Assembly (NCBI RefSeq): GCF_018698455.1
Contig: NZ_JABIOQ010000056.1
Coordinates: 24,182 to 88,181 of the forward strand
Reading direction: 5' to 3'
Length of the DNA: 64,000 nucleotides
From: Sulfurimonas sp.
GTDB lineage: Bacteria > Campylobacterota > Campylobacteria > Campylobacterales > Sulfurimonadaceae
Of this stretch, positions 1-9,769 are shown one piece after another. A program made the position numbers and the translations under genes. A model generated the notes under the pieces. That model did not search any database. It was not told where the DNA came from and saw only the letters and a list, made by a program, of their open reading frames with translations. Within the stretch, counting starts at the first letter, position 1. Every line of letters starts with the position of its first letter.

Positions 1-529
1 TTATAGTATGTTGTTTTGGGAATTTAATGCTACTTTTTGATTAATATTAGGTTCGTAAGTTAAGTTTAGCTTGTTTAGGAGCTCAAATATTTCGCCAACT
101 TAAAATTCCAAAATCTTTTCACAAAGGTTTCAAAAATTTGAAGTAAATTTGTGAAAGGCTAAAAGTTAAAGAACTGGAAGAATGTTTATGATATTTGCAC
201 CCCATCTCTTCTGACTGACCACCAACACTTTTACCACTCTTCTCTCGAAGAGATTTATTTTTATTATTTTTTTTGAGTAGGTGCTATTTCACTTGATGGT
301 GAAATACTAGAGTTGTTTGGATTCTTTGGTGGTGTTTCTTAGACAAGGTTGTTGGAGAGTTTTCTTTAAAATTTATTCCTACTTTTTATGTAGTGAATTA
401 TAGCTAATTGGTCCTATTTACAGGCTTTTAATAGAGTTTATTGGATGTGAATATTAGAATTCTATTTTTGTTTCATAGGCTGATTAGTAACCTAATTTTT
501 TATACGAAAAAATATTTTAAAGAAGAAGC
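1..529. other. Gene-poor stretch with inverted repeats
   Basis: I recognise no coding region in this stretch. It holds three clear inverted repeats. Positions 117-125 (TTTCACAAA) pair with 148-156 (TTTGTGAAA), and a smaller TTCAAA/TTTGAA repeat is nested inside. Positions 237-242 (CTCTTC) pair with 247-252 (GAAGAG). Positions 285-292 (TATTTCAC) pair with 299-306 (GTGAAATA) around a six-base loop. An eight-base T-run lies near 267-274. It may be a decayed region or the 3' untranslated end of a gene lying to the left of the window. Confidence 0.5.
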
Positions 530-1594
530 CTAATCTCCTAGTGCCCAAATATCAAAGGGTATTATATCAACCTGAGAGAGAGGATGTGATATATTCCCCT
601 CCTTATTCATAGTTATAACTGTTACTTTTTTTATAGAGTGGGTAAATATAAACGCTTCAATGCTTTCTAGTTTTTTAAAGAGTCTTCGTTCATCGACAAA
701 AGGTTTACATAAAATTATTTCATGACTGCGAGGAAGGTAGAAATCTATTTCTTCTTCATAAAAGCAAGCCCTATTTGATTTGAGTAATTCAAGAAAGACC
801 ATATTCTCAAAGAGGCGTCCAAAGTTCTTCTCAACTGTAAGAGCACTTTTAAGTGATGTATCACAGAGATATACTTTTTTAGTTGCACGTGAGTGTTCAA
901 ACTTTGCAAGTAGATGTATATAGTTTTTTAGGTGCAAATTATCAAAAGATTTATAAAGTTTATCCTTAGATATTTTACGACTAAGTTTGAGCCTTTCATA
1001 TATTGTAAATGCAGATAGTTTTTGAGACATGAATTTTGCACATAAACAGAGTATGTCAAACTCTATATCACCTAATGAATATTGGAGAGATTTTTGTAGG
1101 TAAAGATTTCTCTCATCAGCATTTACTTTATGCATAGATGGAAATCCTCCTAGTTGAAAGAAATGATTTAAAGCACTAGAATCATACTTATGCTCATAAG
1201 CTAGGAATTCTTCATAGTCTAAAGGAAACAATTGAACTTGATGCAAGACATCTATCTTGTATTGCACTTGAGATGTAATTATAAGTTGTGAGACATTTGC
1301 AAACTTTATTTCTTCACGATAATTATCTAAAACAAGAATATCTATCTTGTTCTTATTACAAAAAGATGTTAGAGAATTGTTTAAAAGAGTTATATCTATT
1401 CTAATATCGTTACAATCTATATAAAGATAAGTACTTTTTTTTAAACCAAGTAGATAGTTTTTAACAAGTTTAGTCTTTCCGCTTTGAGTTATTCCATTGA
1501 TTTGATAGGATAAATCATCAATAAATAACTTTCTAGCATGAAATTTCTCTGCATTTATATCTGTTTTATAGAATTCTTCAAGTAATATTTCCAT
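530..1594 (-). CDS. AAA-type ATPase, DUF4143-like
   Basis: A 354-residue predicted cytoplasmic ATPase. The P-loop GITQSGKT is at residues 34-41, and a Walker-B-like ILVLDNY follows near residue 90. The order of a small ATPase core, a helical middle part and a C-terminal part with acidic residues (YEEEIDFYLPRSHEI) fits the AAA_14/DUF4143 family, whose C-terminal domain resembles a restriction-endonuclease fold. Biological roles in this family are mostly unknown. The gene is transcribed away from the ribosomal cluster and has no obvious operon partner in the window. The start is the ATG at 1594, where the upstream sequence gives only a weak ribosome binding site. The P-loop is clear, the exact family is less certain. 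Confidence 0.65.
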   Translation of the reverse strand: MEILLEEFYKTDINAEKFHARKLFIDDLSYQINGITQSGKTKLVKNYLLGLKKSTYLYIDCNDIRIDITLLNNSLTSFCNKNKIDILVLDNYREEIKFANVSQLIITSQVQYKIDVLHQVQLFPLDYEEFLAYEHKYDSSALNHFFQLGGFPSMHKVNADERNLYLQKSLQYSLGDIEFDILCLCAKFMSQKLSAFTIYERLKLSRKISKDKLYKSFDNLHLKNYIHLLAKFEHSRATKKVYLCDTSLKSALTVEKNFGRLFENMVFLELLKSNRACFYEEEIDFYLPRSHEIILCKPFVDERRLFKKLESIEAFIFTHSIKKVTVITMNKEGNISHPLSQVDIIPFDIWALGD

Positions 1595-1686
1595 TTTTTC
1601 TCACTATTTTTATGTTTACAATTGTATCGCTTCCTTATTAAAAGGAAATAAATTATTACTAGATTCACTTTTTGTACCCTAAATCC

Positions 1687-1715
1687 TTGAATATAGAGAG
1701 TAGTTTTGCTATAAT
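1687..1715 (+). promoter_or_regulatory. Sigma70-type promoter of the S10 cluster
   Basis: TTGAAT at 1687-1692 and a perfect TATAAT at 1710-1715 are 17 bases apart, about 70 bases upstream of rpsJ. This fits a strong housekeeping promoter for the ribosomal protein operon. Transcription would begin near 1722. Confidence 0.65.
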
Positions 1716-1743
1716 TCGCCACCCTAAAAAATAGTGGTTAATA

Positions 1744-1760
1744 GTTAGGTCACGCCTAAC
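1744..1760 (+). promoter_or_regulatory. Leader hairpin upstream of rpsJ
   Basis: GTTAGG at 1744-1749 pairs with CCTAAC at 1755-1760 around a five-base loop in the short leader between the predicted promoter and rpsJ. CCAC (1719-1722) and GTGG (1734-1737) could form a second small stem. In E. coli the S10 leader is the target of L4 autoregulation. This leader is much shorter, so any regulatory role is a guess. Confidence 0.35.
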
Positions 1761-1782
1761 GAGTTCTTTTAGAAGGAAAATT

Positions 1783-2094
1783 ATGGAAAAAATTCGTTTA
1801 AAATTGAAAGCTTATGATCATCGTGTACTTGATAGATCTGTAGCATCAATAGTTGAGGCTGTAAAGCGTACAGGTGCTGCAATTCGTGGTCCAATCCCTT
1901 TACCAACAAAGATTCGTAAGTATACAGTACTTAAATCAGTTCACGTTAACAAGAAAGCTCGTGAGCAATTTGAGATTCGTATGCACGCTAGAATGATTGA
2001 TATTGTTTCTGCTACGCCAGAAACTGTAGATTCATTAATGAAGCTTGATCTTGCACCGGAAGTAGACGTAGAAGTACGCTCTATGGATAAGTAA
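1783..2094 (+). CDS. rpsJ: 30S ribosomal protein S10
   Basis: A 103-residue S10 protein, the usual length. The family core [17 protein letters not shown] and the histidine- and arginine-rich loop that packs into the 30S head are visible. S10 also serves NusG-linked antitermination in other bacteria. It is the first gene of the S10 cluster, preceded by a GAAGGA ribosome binding site (AGAAGGAAAA at 1771-1780). The next gene, rplC, begins 11 bases after its stop, so the two are clearly co-transcribed. Confidence 0.97.
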   Translation: MEKIRLKLKAYDHRVLDRSVASIVEAVKRTGAAIRGPIPLPTKIRKYTVLKSVHVNKKAREQFEIRMHARMIDIVSATPETVDSLMKLDLAPEVDVEVRSMDK

Positions 2095-2104
2095 GGAGTT
2101 CGTA

Positions 2105-2680
2105 GTGGAATATATTGTTGAAAAAATCGGTATGAGTCGTACTATTTCTGTTCCTTCAAAGCCAGTTACTCTTTTAAGAGTTCTTGACACAAAGGTATGT
2201 GAAGTAAACGATGGGACTGCTATTGCATCTTACAACAGCGGTAAAAAAATGAACAAAGCAATTGAAGGTCAGCAAAAGAAGTATTCTTTAGCAGCTGAAT
2301 TCAACCGTTTCGTTACTTTAGAAGTAACAAACACTGAAGCTGGCGACATTGATTTAACACCTTTAGTGGAAGCTAAAATAGTTAAGTCAACTTTTACTAC
2401 AAAAGGTCGTGGTTTTGCTGGTGCAATGAAACGTTGGAACTTCTCTGGTGGTCCTGCATCACACGGTCATAGATTTGGTCGTAGAACAGGTTCAATCGGT
2501 AATGCTGAGTGGCCAGGTCGTGTAATGAAAGGTAAGAAAATGCCAGGACATTACGGAAACTGTCAAAACAGTGTAAAAAATGAGATCGTTTCTTACGATG
2601 CTGAAAATAAAATCATTGCGGTTTTAGGTTCTGTATCTGGTGCTAACGGTGCTCTAGGTCGTGTAAAGGTAGCTAAATAA
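2105..2680 (+). CDS. rplC: 50S ribosomal protein L3
   Basis: A 191-residue L3 protein, which helps initiate 50S assembly and reaches toward the peptidyl transferase centre. The diagnostic stretch [17 protein letters not shown] and the following [15 protein letters not shown] are present. The start codon is GTG, preceded by AAGGAG at 2094-2099. The stop overlaps the rplD start by one base, a sign of translational coupling. It is slightly shorter than E. coli L3 (209 residues). Confidence 0.97.
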   Translation: MEYIVEKIGMSRTISVPSKPVTLLRVLDTKVCEVNDGTAIASYNSGKKMNKAIEGQQKKYSLAAEFNRFVTLEVTNTEAGDIDLTPLVEAKIVKSTFTTKGRGFAGAMKRWNFSGGPASHGHRFGRRTGSIGNAEWPGRVMKGKKMPGHYGNCQNSVKNEIVSYDAENKIIAVLGSVSGANGALGRVKVAK

Positions 2681-3294
2681 TGAGCGCAATTATCTTAAAT
2701 GAAAAAATGGAAAAAGGTGCTGAGTTAGCAATCCCTGAGTCTTTCTCAGGTATTAACCCTCATAACCTTTGGCTTTATGTTAAGTCAGTTCAAGCTGCAC
2801 AACGTGCTAACACAGCTACTACAAAAGGTAGAAGTGAAGTACGTGGTGGTGGTAAGAAGCCATGGGCTCAAAAAGGTGGCGGTCGCGCTCGTGCTGGTTC
2901 ACGTCGTTCTCCTATCTTCGTAGGTGGTGGTAAAGCGTTCGGTTCAATGAACAATCATAACTACAACCTTAAAGTAAATAAAAAGCAAAAGAAATTAGCT
3001 TTAAACTTTGCTTTAAATGAGCATGCACAAAATGGTACTCTTTTTGTTGTTGATAATATTGAAATTCCATCTGGTAAAACTAAAGATGCAGCTGCAATGT
3101 TTAAAGCACTAGGTCAAAGAGATGTTCTAATTGTAAAATCTTTATTAGACGAGCCAACATTTTTAGCTTTTGAAAATTTAAAAGCTACTTACGTTATCGA
3201 ATCTAATGAGTTAAACGCATACTTAGCTGCTAACTATCGTTCATTAGTGATCGAAAAAGCAGTTTTTGAAGCATTAACAAGTGAGGCTAAGTAA
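2680..3294 (+). CDS. rplD: 50S ribosomal protein L4
   Basis: A 204-residue L4 protein. The long basic loop that lines the exit tunnel is visible near residues 40-85 ([19 protein letters not shown]). In E. coli L4 represses its own operon by acting on the S10 leader. That cannot be tested here, because this leader is short. Start and stop each overlap the neighbouring gene by one base. Confidence 0.97.
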   Translation: MSAIILNEKMEKGAELAIPESFSGINPHNLWLYVKSVQAAQRANTATTKGRSEVRGGGKKPWAQKGGGRARAGSRRSPIFVGGGKAFGSMNNHNYNLKVNKKQKKLALNFALNEHAQNGTLFVVDNIEIPSGKTKDAAAMFKALGQRDVLIVKSLLDEPTFLAFENLKATYVIESNELNAYLAANYRSLVIEKAVFEALTSEAK

Positions 3295-3575
3295 TGGCTG
3301 ATATTACAGATATTAAATCTATTATATATACAGAGAAGACTCTTGGTATGCAAGAAGATGGTGTGATCGTTGTTCAAACATCTACTCGTATGACTAAAAC
3401 TGGTCTTAAGGAAGTTTTTAGAGAATATTTCGGAATTGTTCCAAATAAAATAAACTCTTTAAATCAAAGCGGAAAAACTAAACGTTTCCGTGGTGTACAA
3501 GGTAAACAAAATAACTTCAAGAAGTTTTATGTTACTTTACCAGAAGGTGCACAAATAGAAAGTTTGGCGGTATAA
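3294..3575 (+). CDS. rplW: 50S ribosomal protein L23
   Basis: A 93-residue L23 protein located at the tunnel exit, where SRP and trigger factor dock. The N-terminal IIYTEKT and the basic segment [20 protein letters not shown] fit the family. It overlaps rplD by one base and ends one base before rplB, as expected in the S10 operon order. Confidence 0.96.
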   Translation: MADITDIKSIIYTEKTLGMQEDGVIVVQTSTRMTKTGLKEVFREYFGIVPNKINSLNQSGKTKRFRGVQGKQNNFKKFYVTLPEGAQIESLAV

Positions 3576-3576
3576 C

Positions 3577-4422
3577 ATGGCAATTAAAACTTATAGACCG
3601 ATAACTCCGTCTCGTCGTTTTTATACAAATGTTGATAGCTCAGATATTACGGCAAAAGCTAGTGTTCGTTCATTACTTGTAAAACTACCTACTCATTCAG
3701 GTCGTAACAACAATGGTCGTATCACTTCTCGTCACCGTCAAGCTGGTGCTAAAAAACTTTACCGAATCATTGATTTCAAAAGAAATAAATTTGATATTCC
3801 TGGTACAGTTGCAGCAATTGAGTACGATCCTTATAGAAACTGTCGTATTGCACTTATCAACTATGCTGATGGTGAAAAGCGTTACATCCTTCAACCAAAA
3901 GGTCTAAATGTAGGTGATGTTATTAGTTCATCTGCTGAAGGTCTTGACGTTAAGCCTGGTAACACTATGAAACTTAAGAGTATCCCAGTTGGTACACTAA
4001 TTCATAATATTGAACTTAAGACTGGTAAGGGTGGACAAATGTGTCGTGCTGCTGGAACTTCTGCTCAAATTATGGGTCGTGATGGTAGATATGTATCATT
4101 ACGTATGCCTTCATCTGAAATGCGTTTAGTTCTTGGTGAGTGTTTAGCTACTGTTGGAAGTGTTGGAAACGAAGAGTTTGGTAACATTGTTATCGCTAAA
4201 GCTGGTCGTCAACGTCACCTTGGTATTCGTCCTCAGACTCGTGGTTCAGCAATGAATCCAATAGATCACCCACACGGTGGTGGTGAAGGTAAAACGAACT
4301 CAGGTCGTCACCCAGTTACTCCATGGGGTAAACCAACGAAGGGTGCTAAAACTCGTCGTAAGAAAGCAAGTGATAAGTTAATTATTACTCGTCGTAAACC
4401 AAATGCTAAAAGGGTAGGTTAA
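3577..4422 (+). CDS. rplB: 50S ribosomal protein L2
   Basis: A 281-residue L2 protein close to the peptidyl transferase centre. The C-terminal motif [20 protein letters not shown] near residue 230 includes the conserved histidine essential for activity in E. coli. The basic tail that follows is also typical. Smaller open frames inside this gene on both strands are shadows. Confidence 0.98.
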   Translation: MAIKTYRPITPSRRFYTNVDSSDITAKASVRSLLVKLPTHSGRNNNGRITSRHRQAGAKKLYRIIDFKRNKFDIPGTVAAIEYDPYRNCRIALINYADGEKRYILQPKGLNVGDVISSSAEGLDVKPGNTMKLKSIPVGTLIHNIELKTGKGGQMCRAAGTSAQIMGRDGRYVSLRMPSSEMRLVLGECLATVGSVGNEEFGNIVIAKAGRQRHLGIRPQTRGSAMNPIDHPHGGGEGKTNSGRHPVTPWGKPTKGAKTRRKKASDKLIITRRKPNAKRVG

Positions 4423-4424
4423 TT

Positions 4425-4700
4425 ATGGCTCGTTCATTAAAAAAAGGTCCATTTGTTGATGACCATTTAAGTAAGAAGATCGAAAAGGCTAAGGCTGAAG
4501 GTAATAAAAAACCTATCAAAACTTGGTCAAGAAGATCAATGGTTACTCCAGATATGGTAGGATTTACAATTACTGTTCATAACGGACGTCAATTTGTTCC
4601 TGTTCATGTTTCTGAGAACCACATCGGTTACAAGCTTGGTGAATTTGCACCAACTCGTACATTTAAGGGCCATAAGGGCTCTGTACAGAAGAAAGGATAG
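4425..4700 (+). CDS. rpsS: 30S ribosomal protein S19
   Basis: A 91-residue S19 protein of the 30S head, which contacts S13 and the A-site finger. It begins with [13 protein letters not shown] and contains [16 protein letters not shown] and GHKLGEF-like [15 protein letters not shown], all family hallmarks. It lies two bases after rplB and three bases before rplV. Confidence 0.97.
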   Translation: MARSLKKGPFVDDHLSKKIEKAKAEGNKKPIKTWSRRSMVTPDMVGFTITVHNGRQFVPVHVSENHIGYKLGEFAPTRTFKGHKGSVQKKG

Positions 4701-4703
4701 AAC

Positions 4704-5021
4704 ATGGCTAGAGCATTATTAAAATTTATCCGTGTATCACCTATTAAATCTCGTTTAATAGCGAGAGAAGTTCAAGGTATGAACGCTGAAGAAGCTATGG
4801 CTGCTTTAGAATTTACACCAAACAAAGCGGCTAAAATTATCTCTAAAGTTATTGCATCTGCAGTAGCAAATAGTGGTATGGAAGCTGAAGATTGTATCGT
4901 TCAATCATGTCGTGTTGACAATGGTCCAGTTCTAAAACGTTTCCGTCCACGTGCTCGTGGTATGGCTTCAGGTATTAGAAAACCAACAGCACATATCTTA
5001 GTAATAGTGGAGGGTAAATAG
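4704..5021 (+). CDS. rplV: 50S ribosomal protein L22
   Basis: A 105-residue L22 protein, whose long hairpin lines the exit tunnel near the macrolide site. The hairpin segment [20 protein letters not shown] is seen near residues 78-97. It is tightly spaced between rpsS and rpsC, preceded by AGAAAGGATAG. Confidence 0.97.
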   Translation: MARALLKFIRVSPIKSRLIAREVQGMNAEEAMAALEFTPNKAAKIISKVIASAVANSGMEAEDCIVQSCRVDNGPVLKRFRPRARGMASGIRKPTAHILVIVEGK

Positions 5022-5022
5022 A

Positions 5023-5736
5023 ATGGGTCACAAAGTTAATCCTATTGGTTTACGTCTTGGTATCAACCGTAACTGGGAGAGCCGTTGGTTCCCTAACTTT
5101 AAAACAGCTGCTGCTGATTTAGGTGAAGATCACAAGATAAGAACATATTTAAAGAAAGAGCTTTACTATGCTGGTGTTGCTAACATCATCATTGAAAGAA
5201 CAGTTAAAAGACTTCGTGTAACTATCGTTGCTGCTCGTCCTGGTATTATTATCGGGAAGAAAGGTGCTGATATTGAGAAGCTTAAGACAAGTCTTCAAAA
5301 GCTTATTGGTAAACAGATTTCTGTAAATATCAAAGAAGAGAAAAAGCCTCAAACTTCAGCACAATTAGTTGCTGAAAATGTTGGTACTCAACTTGAGCGT
5401 CGTATAGCATTTAGACGTGCTATGAAGAAAGTTATGCAAGCTGCACAACGTTCTGGTGCTAAAGGTATTAAAATTGCAGTTGCTGGTCGTCTTGGTGGAG
5501 CTGAAATGGCTCGTACTGAGTGGTACTTAGAGGGACGTGTTCCTCTTCATACACTTCGTGCTAAGATAGATTACGGTTTTGCTGAAGCTCATACTACATA
5601 CGGAATTATCGGTATTAAAGTATGGATATTCAAAGGGGAAGTTCTTACTAAAGGCGTTCCTGTTGAAGTTGCTGAAGAGAAAAAAGAGCGTCCACGTAAA
5701 CGTGCTCCTCGTGAAACTACTGAAAAGGCTGATTAA
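5023..5736 (+). CDS. rpsC: 30S ribosomal protein S3
   Basis: A 237-residue S3 protein at the mRNA entry channel. It starts with [23 protein letters not shown] domain motif ([16 protein letters not shown]) lies near residues 72-87. The C-terminal tail is charged ([20 protein letters not shown]), as in relatives. It ends two bases before rplP. Confidence 0.98.
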   Translation: MGHKVNPIGLRLGINRNWESRWFPNFKTAAADLGEDHKIRTYLKKELYYAGVANIIIERTVKRLRVTIVAARPGIIIGKKGADIEKLKTSLQKLIGKQISVNIKEEKKPQTSAQLVAENVGTQLERRIAFRRAMKKVMQAAQRSGAKGIKIAVAGRLGGAEMARTEWYLEGRVPLHTLRAKIDYGFAEAHTTYGIIGIKVWIFKGEVLTKGVPVEVAEEKKERPRKRAPRETTEKAD

Positions 5737-5738
5737 TC

Positions 5739-6164
5739 ATGTTAATGCCAAAAAGAACTAAATACCGTAAGGTAATGAAGGGACGTAACCGTGGTTACTC
5801 TCGTGCAGGTTACAAGCTAGCGTTTGGTGACATAGCATTTAAAGCTGTTGAAGCTGGTCGTATCAACTCTCGTCAAATAGAGTCGGCACGTATCTCTGCA
5901 ACTCGTCACATTAAAAGAAGTGGTAAAATTTGGATTCGTGTATTCCCTGCTAAGCCATTAACTGCTAAGCCTCTTGAAACTCGTATGGGTAAAGGTAAGG
6001 GAGCGGTTGATCAATGGGTTATGAATATTAAGCCAGGTCGTATCATATTTGAAATGGCTGGTGTTCCAGAAGAGATGGCTCGTGAAGCATTAACTCTTGC
6101 TATGCACAAGCTTCCATTTAAATGTAAAATTATCACTGCGGAGATGAACAATGAAATATTCTGA
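5739..6164 (+). CDS. rplP: 50S ribosomal protein L16
   Basis: A 141-residue L16 protein that helps position the A-site t[19 protein letters not shown] at the N-terminus and [13 protein letters not shown] near residue 83 are typical. In E. coli an arginine in the following segment is hydroxylated by RoxA. No such enzyme is seen in this window. Its 3' end overlaps rpmC by 14 bases. Confidence 0.97.
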   Translation: MLMPKRTKYRKVMKGRNRGYSRAGYKLAFGDIAFKAVEAGRINSRQIESARISATRHIKRSGKIWIRVFPAKPLTAKPLETRMGKGKGAVDQWVMNIKPGRIIFEMAGVPEEMAREALTLAMHKLPFKCKIITAEMNNEIF

Positions 6165-6339
6165 TTTAGCAGATAAAACAGTAGCAGAATTAAATGCTAT
6201 GCTAAAAGAGAGAAAAACTGAGCTTTTTACTCTTAAAATTAAACAAAAGATGATGCAACTTCAAGATACTAGCGAACTACGTGTTGCTAAGAAAGATATT
6301 GCAAAAATCAACACTGCTATTACAGCAGTGGCAAACTAA
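6151..6339 (+). CDS. rpmC: 50S ribosomal protein L29
   Basis: A 62-residue L29 protein located near the tunnel exit. The helical [20 protein letters not shown] start and the [15 protein letters not shown] end fit the family. It starts inside the end of rplP, which suggests coupling, and ends 11 bases before rpsQ. Confidence 0.95.
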   Translation: MKYSDLADKTVAELNAMLKERKTELFTLKIKQKMMQLQDTSELRVAKKDIAKINTAITAVAN

Positions 6340-6350
6340 GGAGCCGGGAT

Positions 6351-6599
6351 ATGACACACAAACGTGAAATTCAAGGTAAAGTAGTAACTATCGCTGGAGA
6401 CAAAACTGTTTCTATTGTGGTTGAGCGTCGCGTAATGCACCCTCGTTACCATAAAGTTGTAAAACGTTTCAAAAAGTACTTAGTACATGATGAGCGTAAT
6501 GAAGTAAAAGTTGGAGACGAGATTGTTGCAATCGAATGTCGCCCACTTTCTAAGACTAAATCTTTTAGACTTAAAACAGTAGTATCAGGAGCTAAGTAA
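6351..6599 (+). CDS. rpsQ: 30S ribosomal protein S17
   Basis: An 82-residue S17 protein with an OB fold that binds the 5' domain of 16S r[31 protein letters not shown] and [12 protein letters not shown] are characteristic. It is preceded by a good AAGGAG site at 6338-6343, and its stop overlaps the rplN start by one base. Confidence 0.96.
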   Translation: MTHKREIQGKVVTIAGDKTVSIVVERRVMHPRYHKVVKRFKKYLVHDERNEVKVGDEIVAIECRPLSKTKSFRLKTVVSGAK

Positions 6600-6967
6600 T
6601 GATCCAAGGTTTTACTCGTTTAGTAGTAGCTGATAATACAGGTGCTAAAGAGATTATGTGTATTAAAGTGCTTGGTGGTTCTAAGCGTCGTTATGCTTCA
6701 ATAGGTGACGTTATTGTTGCTTCTGTGAAGAAAGCGACTCCAACTTCTAAAGTTAAAAAAGGTAAGGTTGTTAAAGCTGTTATCGTTAGAACTCATAAAG
6801 AAGTTCAACGTGAAAATGGTTCATTAATTCGTTTTGATGATAATGCAGCTGTAATCCTTGATGATAAAAGAGAACCAATAGGTACTCGTATTTTTGGCCC
6901 TGTTGGTCGTGAAGTACGTTATGCTGGATTCATGAAAATTGTTTCTCTAGCGCCGGAGGTTGTTTAA
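6599..6967 (+). CDS. rplN: 50S ribosomal protein L14
   Basis: A 122-residue L14 protein, the family's standard length. It contacts the 30S subunit and, in the family, the silencing factor RsfS. The signatures [18 protein letters not shown] and FGPVGREVR are clear. One-base overlaps at both ends mark it as part of a tightly coupled block. Confidence 0.98.
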   Translation: MIQGFTRLVVADNTGAKEIMCIKVLGGSKRRYASIGDVIVASVKKATPTSKVKKGKVVKAVIVRTHKEVQRENGSLIRFDDNAAVILDDKREPIGTRIFGPVGREVRYAGFMKIVSLAPEVV

Positions 6968-7197
6968 TGTCAAAGTTTAATTTTAAAAAAGGCGATACTG
7001 TAGAAATTATCGCTGGTGATGATCGTGGAACTAAGGCTACTGTTGTTGCAGTTATGCCTAAGAAAAACAAGGTTATTGTTGAGGGTTGTAAAATAGCTAA
7101 GAAAGCTATTAAGCCAACTGAAGAAAATGCAAAAGGTGGTCATATCAATAAAGAAATGCCTATCGATGCTTCAAATGTACGTAAAGTGGAGGCATAA
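6967..7197 (+). CDS. rplX: 50S ribosomal protein L24
   Basis: A 76-residue L24 protein, an early 50S assembly factor. The KOW motif is visible at the N-terminus ([19 protein letters not shown]). It is shorter than E. coli L24 (104 residues) because the C-terminal part is reduced. It lies between rplN (one-base overlap) and rplE (two-base gap). Confidence 0.95.
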   Translation: MSKFNFKKGDTVEIIAGDDRGTKATVVAVMPKKNKVIVEGCKIAKKAIKPTEENAKGGHINKEMPIDASNVRKVEA

Positions 7198-7199
7198 TT

Positions 7200-7745
7200 A
7201 TGGCTCGTTTTAAAGAAAAATATTTAGGTTTAAAATCTGAATTACAAGCTGATTTAGGAATTAAGAATCCTATGCAAACACCAAAACTAGAGAAGATAAT
7301 TATCTCTGTTGGTGCTGGTTTTGCAATGAAAGATAACAAGCTTATCAAAAATATCGAAGACACAATTACTAAAATAGCTGGTCAAAAAGCTACGACTGTA
7401 ATCGCTAAGAAATCTGTTGCAGGTTTTAAAGTTCGTGAAGGTATGCCAGTTGGTATCCGTGTTACTCTTCGTGGTGAAAACATGTACAACTTTCTTGATC
7501 GTCTCGTATCTATTGCACTTCCACGTGTAAAAGATTTCCGTGGTGTTCCAAGAAATGGTTTTGATGGTCGTGGTAACTATAACTTCGGTCTTCAAGAGCA
7601 ACTAATTTTCCCAGAAGTTGGTTATGATTCAATCATACAAATTCATGGTATGAATATTACTATGGTTACAACTACTGATTCAGACAAGGCTTCATTTGCT
7701 CTTCTAGAGAAAATGGGTATGCCTTTCACAAAAGGGAGTAACTAA
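7200..7745 (+). CDS. rplE: 50S ribosomal protein L5
   Basis: A 181-residue L5 protein that binds 5S rRNA in the central protuberance. It contains [16 protein letters not shown], the core [16 protein letters not shown] and the conserved [18 protein letters not shown]. One-base overlap with rpsN follows. Minus-strand open frames across this gene are shadows. Confidence 0.97.
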   Translation: MARFKEKYLGLKSELQADLGIKNPMQTPKLEKIIISVGAGFAMKDNKLIKNIEDTITKIAGQKATTVIAKKSVAGFKVREGMPVGIRVTLRGENMYNFLDRLVSIALPRVKDFRGVPRNGFDGRGNYNFGLQEQLIFPEVGYDSIIQIHGMNITMVTTTDSDKASFALLEKMGMPFTKGSN

Positions 7746-7930
7746 TGGCTAAAAAGTCTATGATCGCAAAAGCGGCAAGAGCACCAAAGTTCAAAGTACG
7801 TGGATACACAAGATGTCAAATCTGTGGTCGTCCACATTCAGTACTTCGTGACTTCGGTATCTGTCGTGTATGTTTTAGAAAAATGGCAAATGAGGGATTA
7901 ATCCCAGGTGTTAGAAAGTCTTCTTGGTAA
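7745..7930 (+). CDS. rpsN: 30S ribosomal protein S14, zinc-binding type
   Basis: A 61-residue S14 of the short, zinc-binding class. Cysteines follow the pattern C-x2-C-x12-C-x2-C (CQIC...CRVC), a complete zinc ribbon. Many proteobacteria have the longer zinc-free form, so this class is informative. It is followed by a 71-base gap, unusual in this otherwise overlapping cluster. Confidence 0.96.
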   Translation: MAKKSMIAKAARAPKFKVRGYTRCQICGRPHSVLRDFGICRVCFRKMANEGLIPGVRKSSW

Positions 7931-7945
7931 TCCAAGAGGAAACTT

Positions 7946-7982
7946 CTAATTATTAGCAGTTCGATCTTTCGAGATATGAACT
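7946..7982 (+). promoter_or_regulatory. UUCG-capped hairpin upstream of rpsH
   Basis: AGTTC (7958-7962) pairs with GAACT (7978-7982). Inside this stem ATCT (7964-7967) pairs with AGAT (7972-7975) around a TTCG tetraloop. A small palindrome (CTAAT-t-ATTAG, 7946-7956) precedes it. The next gene encodes S8, the translational repressor of the spc operon in E. coli, so an S8 target site is a reasonable guess. I could not show the specific S8-binding internal loop. Confidence 0.4.
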
Positions 7983-8001
7983 ACACATTGAAGGAAAAAT
8001 A

Positions 8002-8400
8002 ATGGCAATTAATGACCTAGTATCAGATGCATTAACACGTGTTCGTAATGCAGGTATGAGAAGATTACCAGTTACTACTTTAGTACACTCAAAGAGTGTT
8101 GAAGCATTAGCAAATATCTTAGTAGACAAAGGCTATATAGAGTCTTGTAACGTTCAAGAAGATGGCGTTAAAAAAACTATAAAAGTTGTACTTAAGTACG
8201 ATGAAGATGGTAAAACTGTAATTAATGAAATGAAAAGAGTTTCTAAGCCTGGACGTCGTGTCTATAAAGCTAAAGAAGACATAAAGCGTTTCAAAAATGG
8301 TTACGGAACTATTATTGTTAGTACATCACATGGCGTTCTTGCTAATGACAAAGCTTATGAGCTTGGCATTGGTGGCGAAGTTATGTGTACGGTTTGGTAG
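8002..8400 (+). CDS. rpsH: 30S ribosomal protein S8
   Basis: A 132-residue S8 protein that binds the central domain of 16S rRNA. The C-terminal signature [19 protein letters not shown] and the N-terminal [14 protein letters not shown] are present. The start ATG follows GAAGGAAAAATA. The gene is separated from rpsN by 71 bases that hold a hairpin, which may allow independent control. Confidence 0.97.
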   Translation: MAINDLVSDALTRVRNAGMRRLPVTTLVHSKSVEALANILVDKGYIESCNVQEDGVKKTIKVVLKYDEDGKTVINEMKRVSKPGRRVYKAKEDIKRFKNGYGTIIVSTSHGVLANDKAYELGIGGEVMCTVW

Positions 8401-8409
8401 GGAGATAAC

Positions 8410-8946
8410 ATGTCAAGAATTGGAAAAAAACCAGTAGAATTTACTACTGACATTAATGTTAGTACAAATGGAAATGTTATTACTTTTACTAAAGGTAAAG
8501 TAACTATGGATTTAGACACAAAAGGAAATGTTGACTTCGCTCTTGATGGCAATGTTTTAACTTTTGCTGCAAAATCAGAAGAGAAAGCTCATAGAGCATT
8601 CTGGGGAACTTACAGAGCTTTAGCTGCTAATATTGTTGCTGGTCTTACAACTGGTTACACTAAGCAACTAGAGATTAACGGTGTTGGTTACAGAGCTGCT
8701 GTTAAAGGTAGAGTTCTTAATCTTCAACTTGGTCATTCACATGACATCGACTTTCCTTTAGTTGATGGTCTAGAAGCTACTGTTGAGAAAAACGTTGTTA
8801 CACTTAAGAGTCATGACAAACAACTTCTAGGTTCTGCAGCTGCAAAAATCAGAAGTTTCCGTCCACCAGAGCCGTACAAAGGTAAAGGTGTTAAATACAT
8901 GGAAGAGCATATCGTGCGTAAAGCCGGTAAAACAGCTAAGAAGTAA
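8410..8946 (+). CDS. rplF: 50S ribosomal protein L6
   Basis: A 178-residue L6 protein near the factor-binding site. It begins SRIGKKPVEF and ends with the signature RPPEPYKGKGVKYMEEHI. Two L6-type repeats are expected across the length. It is preceded by AGGGAGATAAC and followed 16 bases later by rplR. Confidence 0.97.
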   Translation: MSRIGKKPVEFTTDINVSTNGNVITFTKGKVTMDLDTKGNVDFALDGNVLTFAAKSEEKAHRAFWGTYRALAANIVAGLTTGYTKQLEINGVGYRAAVKGRVLNLQLGHSHDIDFPLVDGLEATVEKNVVTLKSHDKQLLGSAAAKIRSFRPPEPYKGKGVKYMEEHIVRKAGKTAKK

Positions 8947-8962
8947 GGGAGGGTATTAAATT

Positions 8963-9319
8963 ATGAATGCAAAAGTATTAAAATTAAAAGTAGCAAACCG
9001 TTTAAAGCGTAAGTTACGTATTCGTGCAAAAATATCTGGTAGTGCTTCACTTCCTCGTGTTTCTGTATTTAAGTCAAATCGTTACTTAAGTGTACAAGCA
9101 ATTAATGATGTTACTGCAACAACATTATGTGCTTTAAACACAAAGTCAACTGGTCATAAAGTAAACAAAGAAGGTGCTGCTGCACTTGGTGAAGCATTTG
9201 CTGCTACACTAAAAGCTGCTAACATCAATGAGATTGTTTTTGATCGTAATGGTTACCAGTACCACGGCGTTATCGCTGCGTTTGGTGACTCACTTCGTGC
9301 AAACGAAATAAAGTTTTAA
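8963..9319 (+). CDS. rplR: 50S ribosomal protein L18
   Basis: A 118-residue L18 protein that binds 5S rRNA with L5. It contains [18 protein letters not shown] and the C-terminal [20 protein letters not shown]. An AAGGGAGGG ribosome binding site lies upstream, with a rather long spacer to the ATG. Confidence 0.96.
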   Translation: MNAKVLKLKVANRLKRKLRIRAKISGSASLPRVSVFKSNRYLSVQAINDVTATTLCALNTKSTGHKVNKEGAAALGEAFAATLKAANINEIVFDRNGYQYHGVIAAFGDSLRANEIKF

Positions 9320-9325
9320 GGAGAC

Positions 9326-9769
9326 ATGATGGAAATTAACAGAGATGATTTTGAAGAATCAATTGTAAATATTGGTCGTGTTACTAAAGTTGTAAAAGGT
9401 GGACGTCGTTTTCGTTTTACTGCACTTATAGTTGTTGGTAACAAAAATGGTACTATCGGTTACGGTGTTGGTAAAGCTAAAGAGGTTCCTGATGCTATTC
9501 GTAAAGCTGTTGATAACGCTTTTAAAAACTTAACAACTGTTAAGATTAAAGGTACTACAATCGCTCACGATATTGAGCATAAGTATAACGCTTCTCGTGT
9601 TTTACTTAAGCCAGCATCTGAAGGTACTGGTGTTATCGCTGGTGGAGCTGCTCGTCCAGTTCTTGAGCTTGCAGGAATTAAAGACATTCTTACAAAATCA
9701 ATCGGTTCTAACAACCCTAACACTCTAGTGCGCGCAACTGTTGAAGCACTTGGCAGATTAAAAGGATAG
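9326..9769 (+). CDS. rpsE: 30S ribosomal protein S5
   Basis: A 147-residue S5 protein, part of the mRNA entry helicase and of decoding accuracy. It contains [18 protein letters not shown] and [19 protein letters not shown]. Two ATG codons in tandem follow AAGGAGAC, so the start may be the first or second Met. It ends directly before rplO. Confidence 0.97.
   Translation: MMEINRDDFEESIVNIGRVTKVVKGGRRFRFTALIVVGNKNGTIGYGVGKAKEVPDAIRKAVDNAFKNLTTVKIKGTTIAHDIEHKYNASRVLLKPASEGTGVIAGGAARPVLELAGIKDILTKSIGSNNPNTLVRATVEALGRLKG

Noticed and set aside
3697..3907. Short frames on both strands inside rplB
   Set aside because: They lie wholly in a well-identified gene in other frames and have no ribosome binding sites.
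7287..7601. 104-codon minus-strand frame
   Set aside because: It lies inside rplE, with no family resemblance. It is a shadow of low-complexity codon use.
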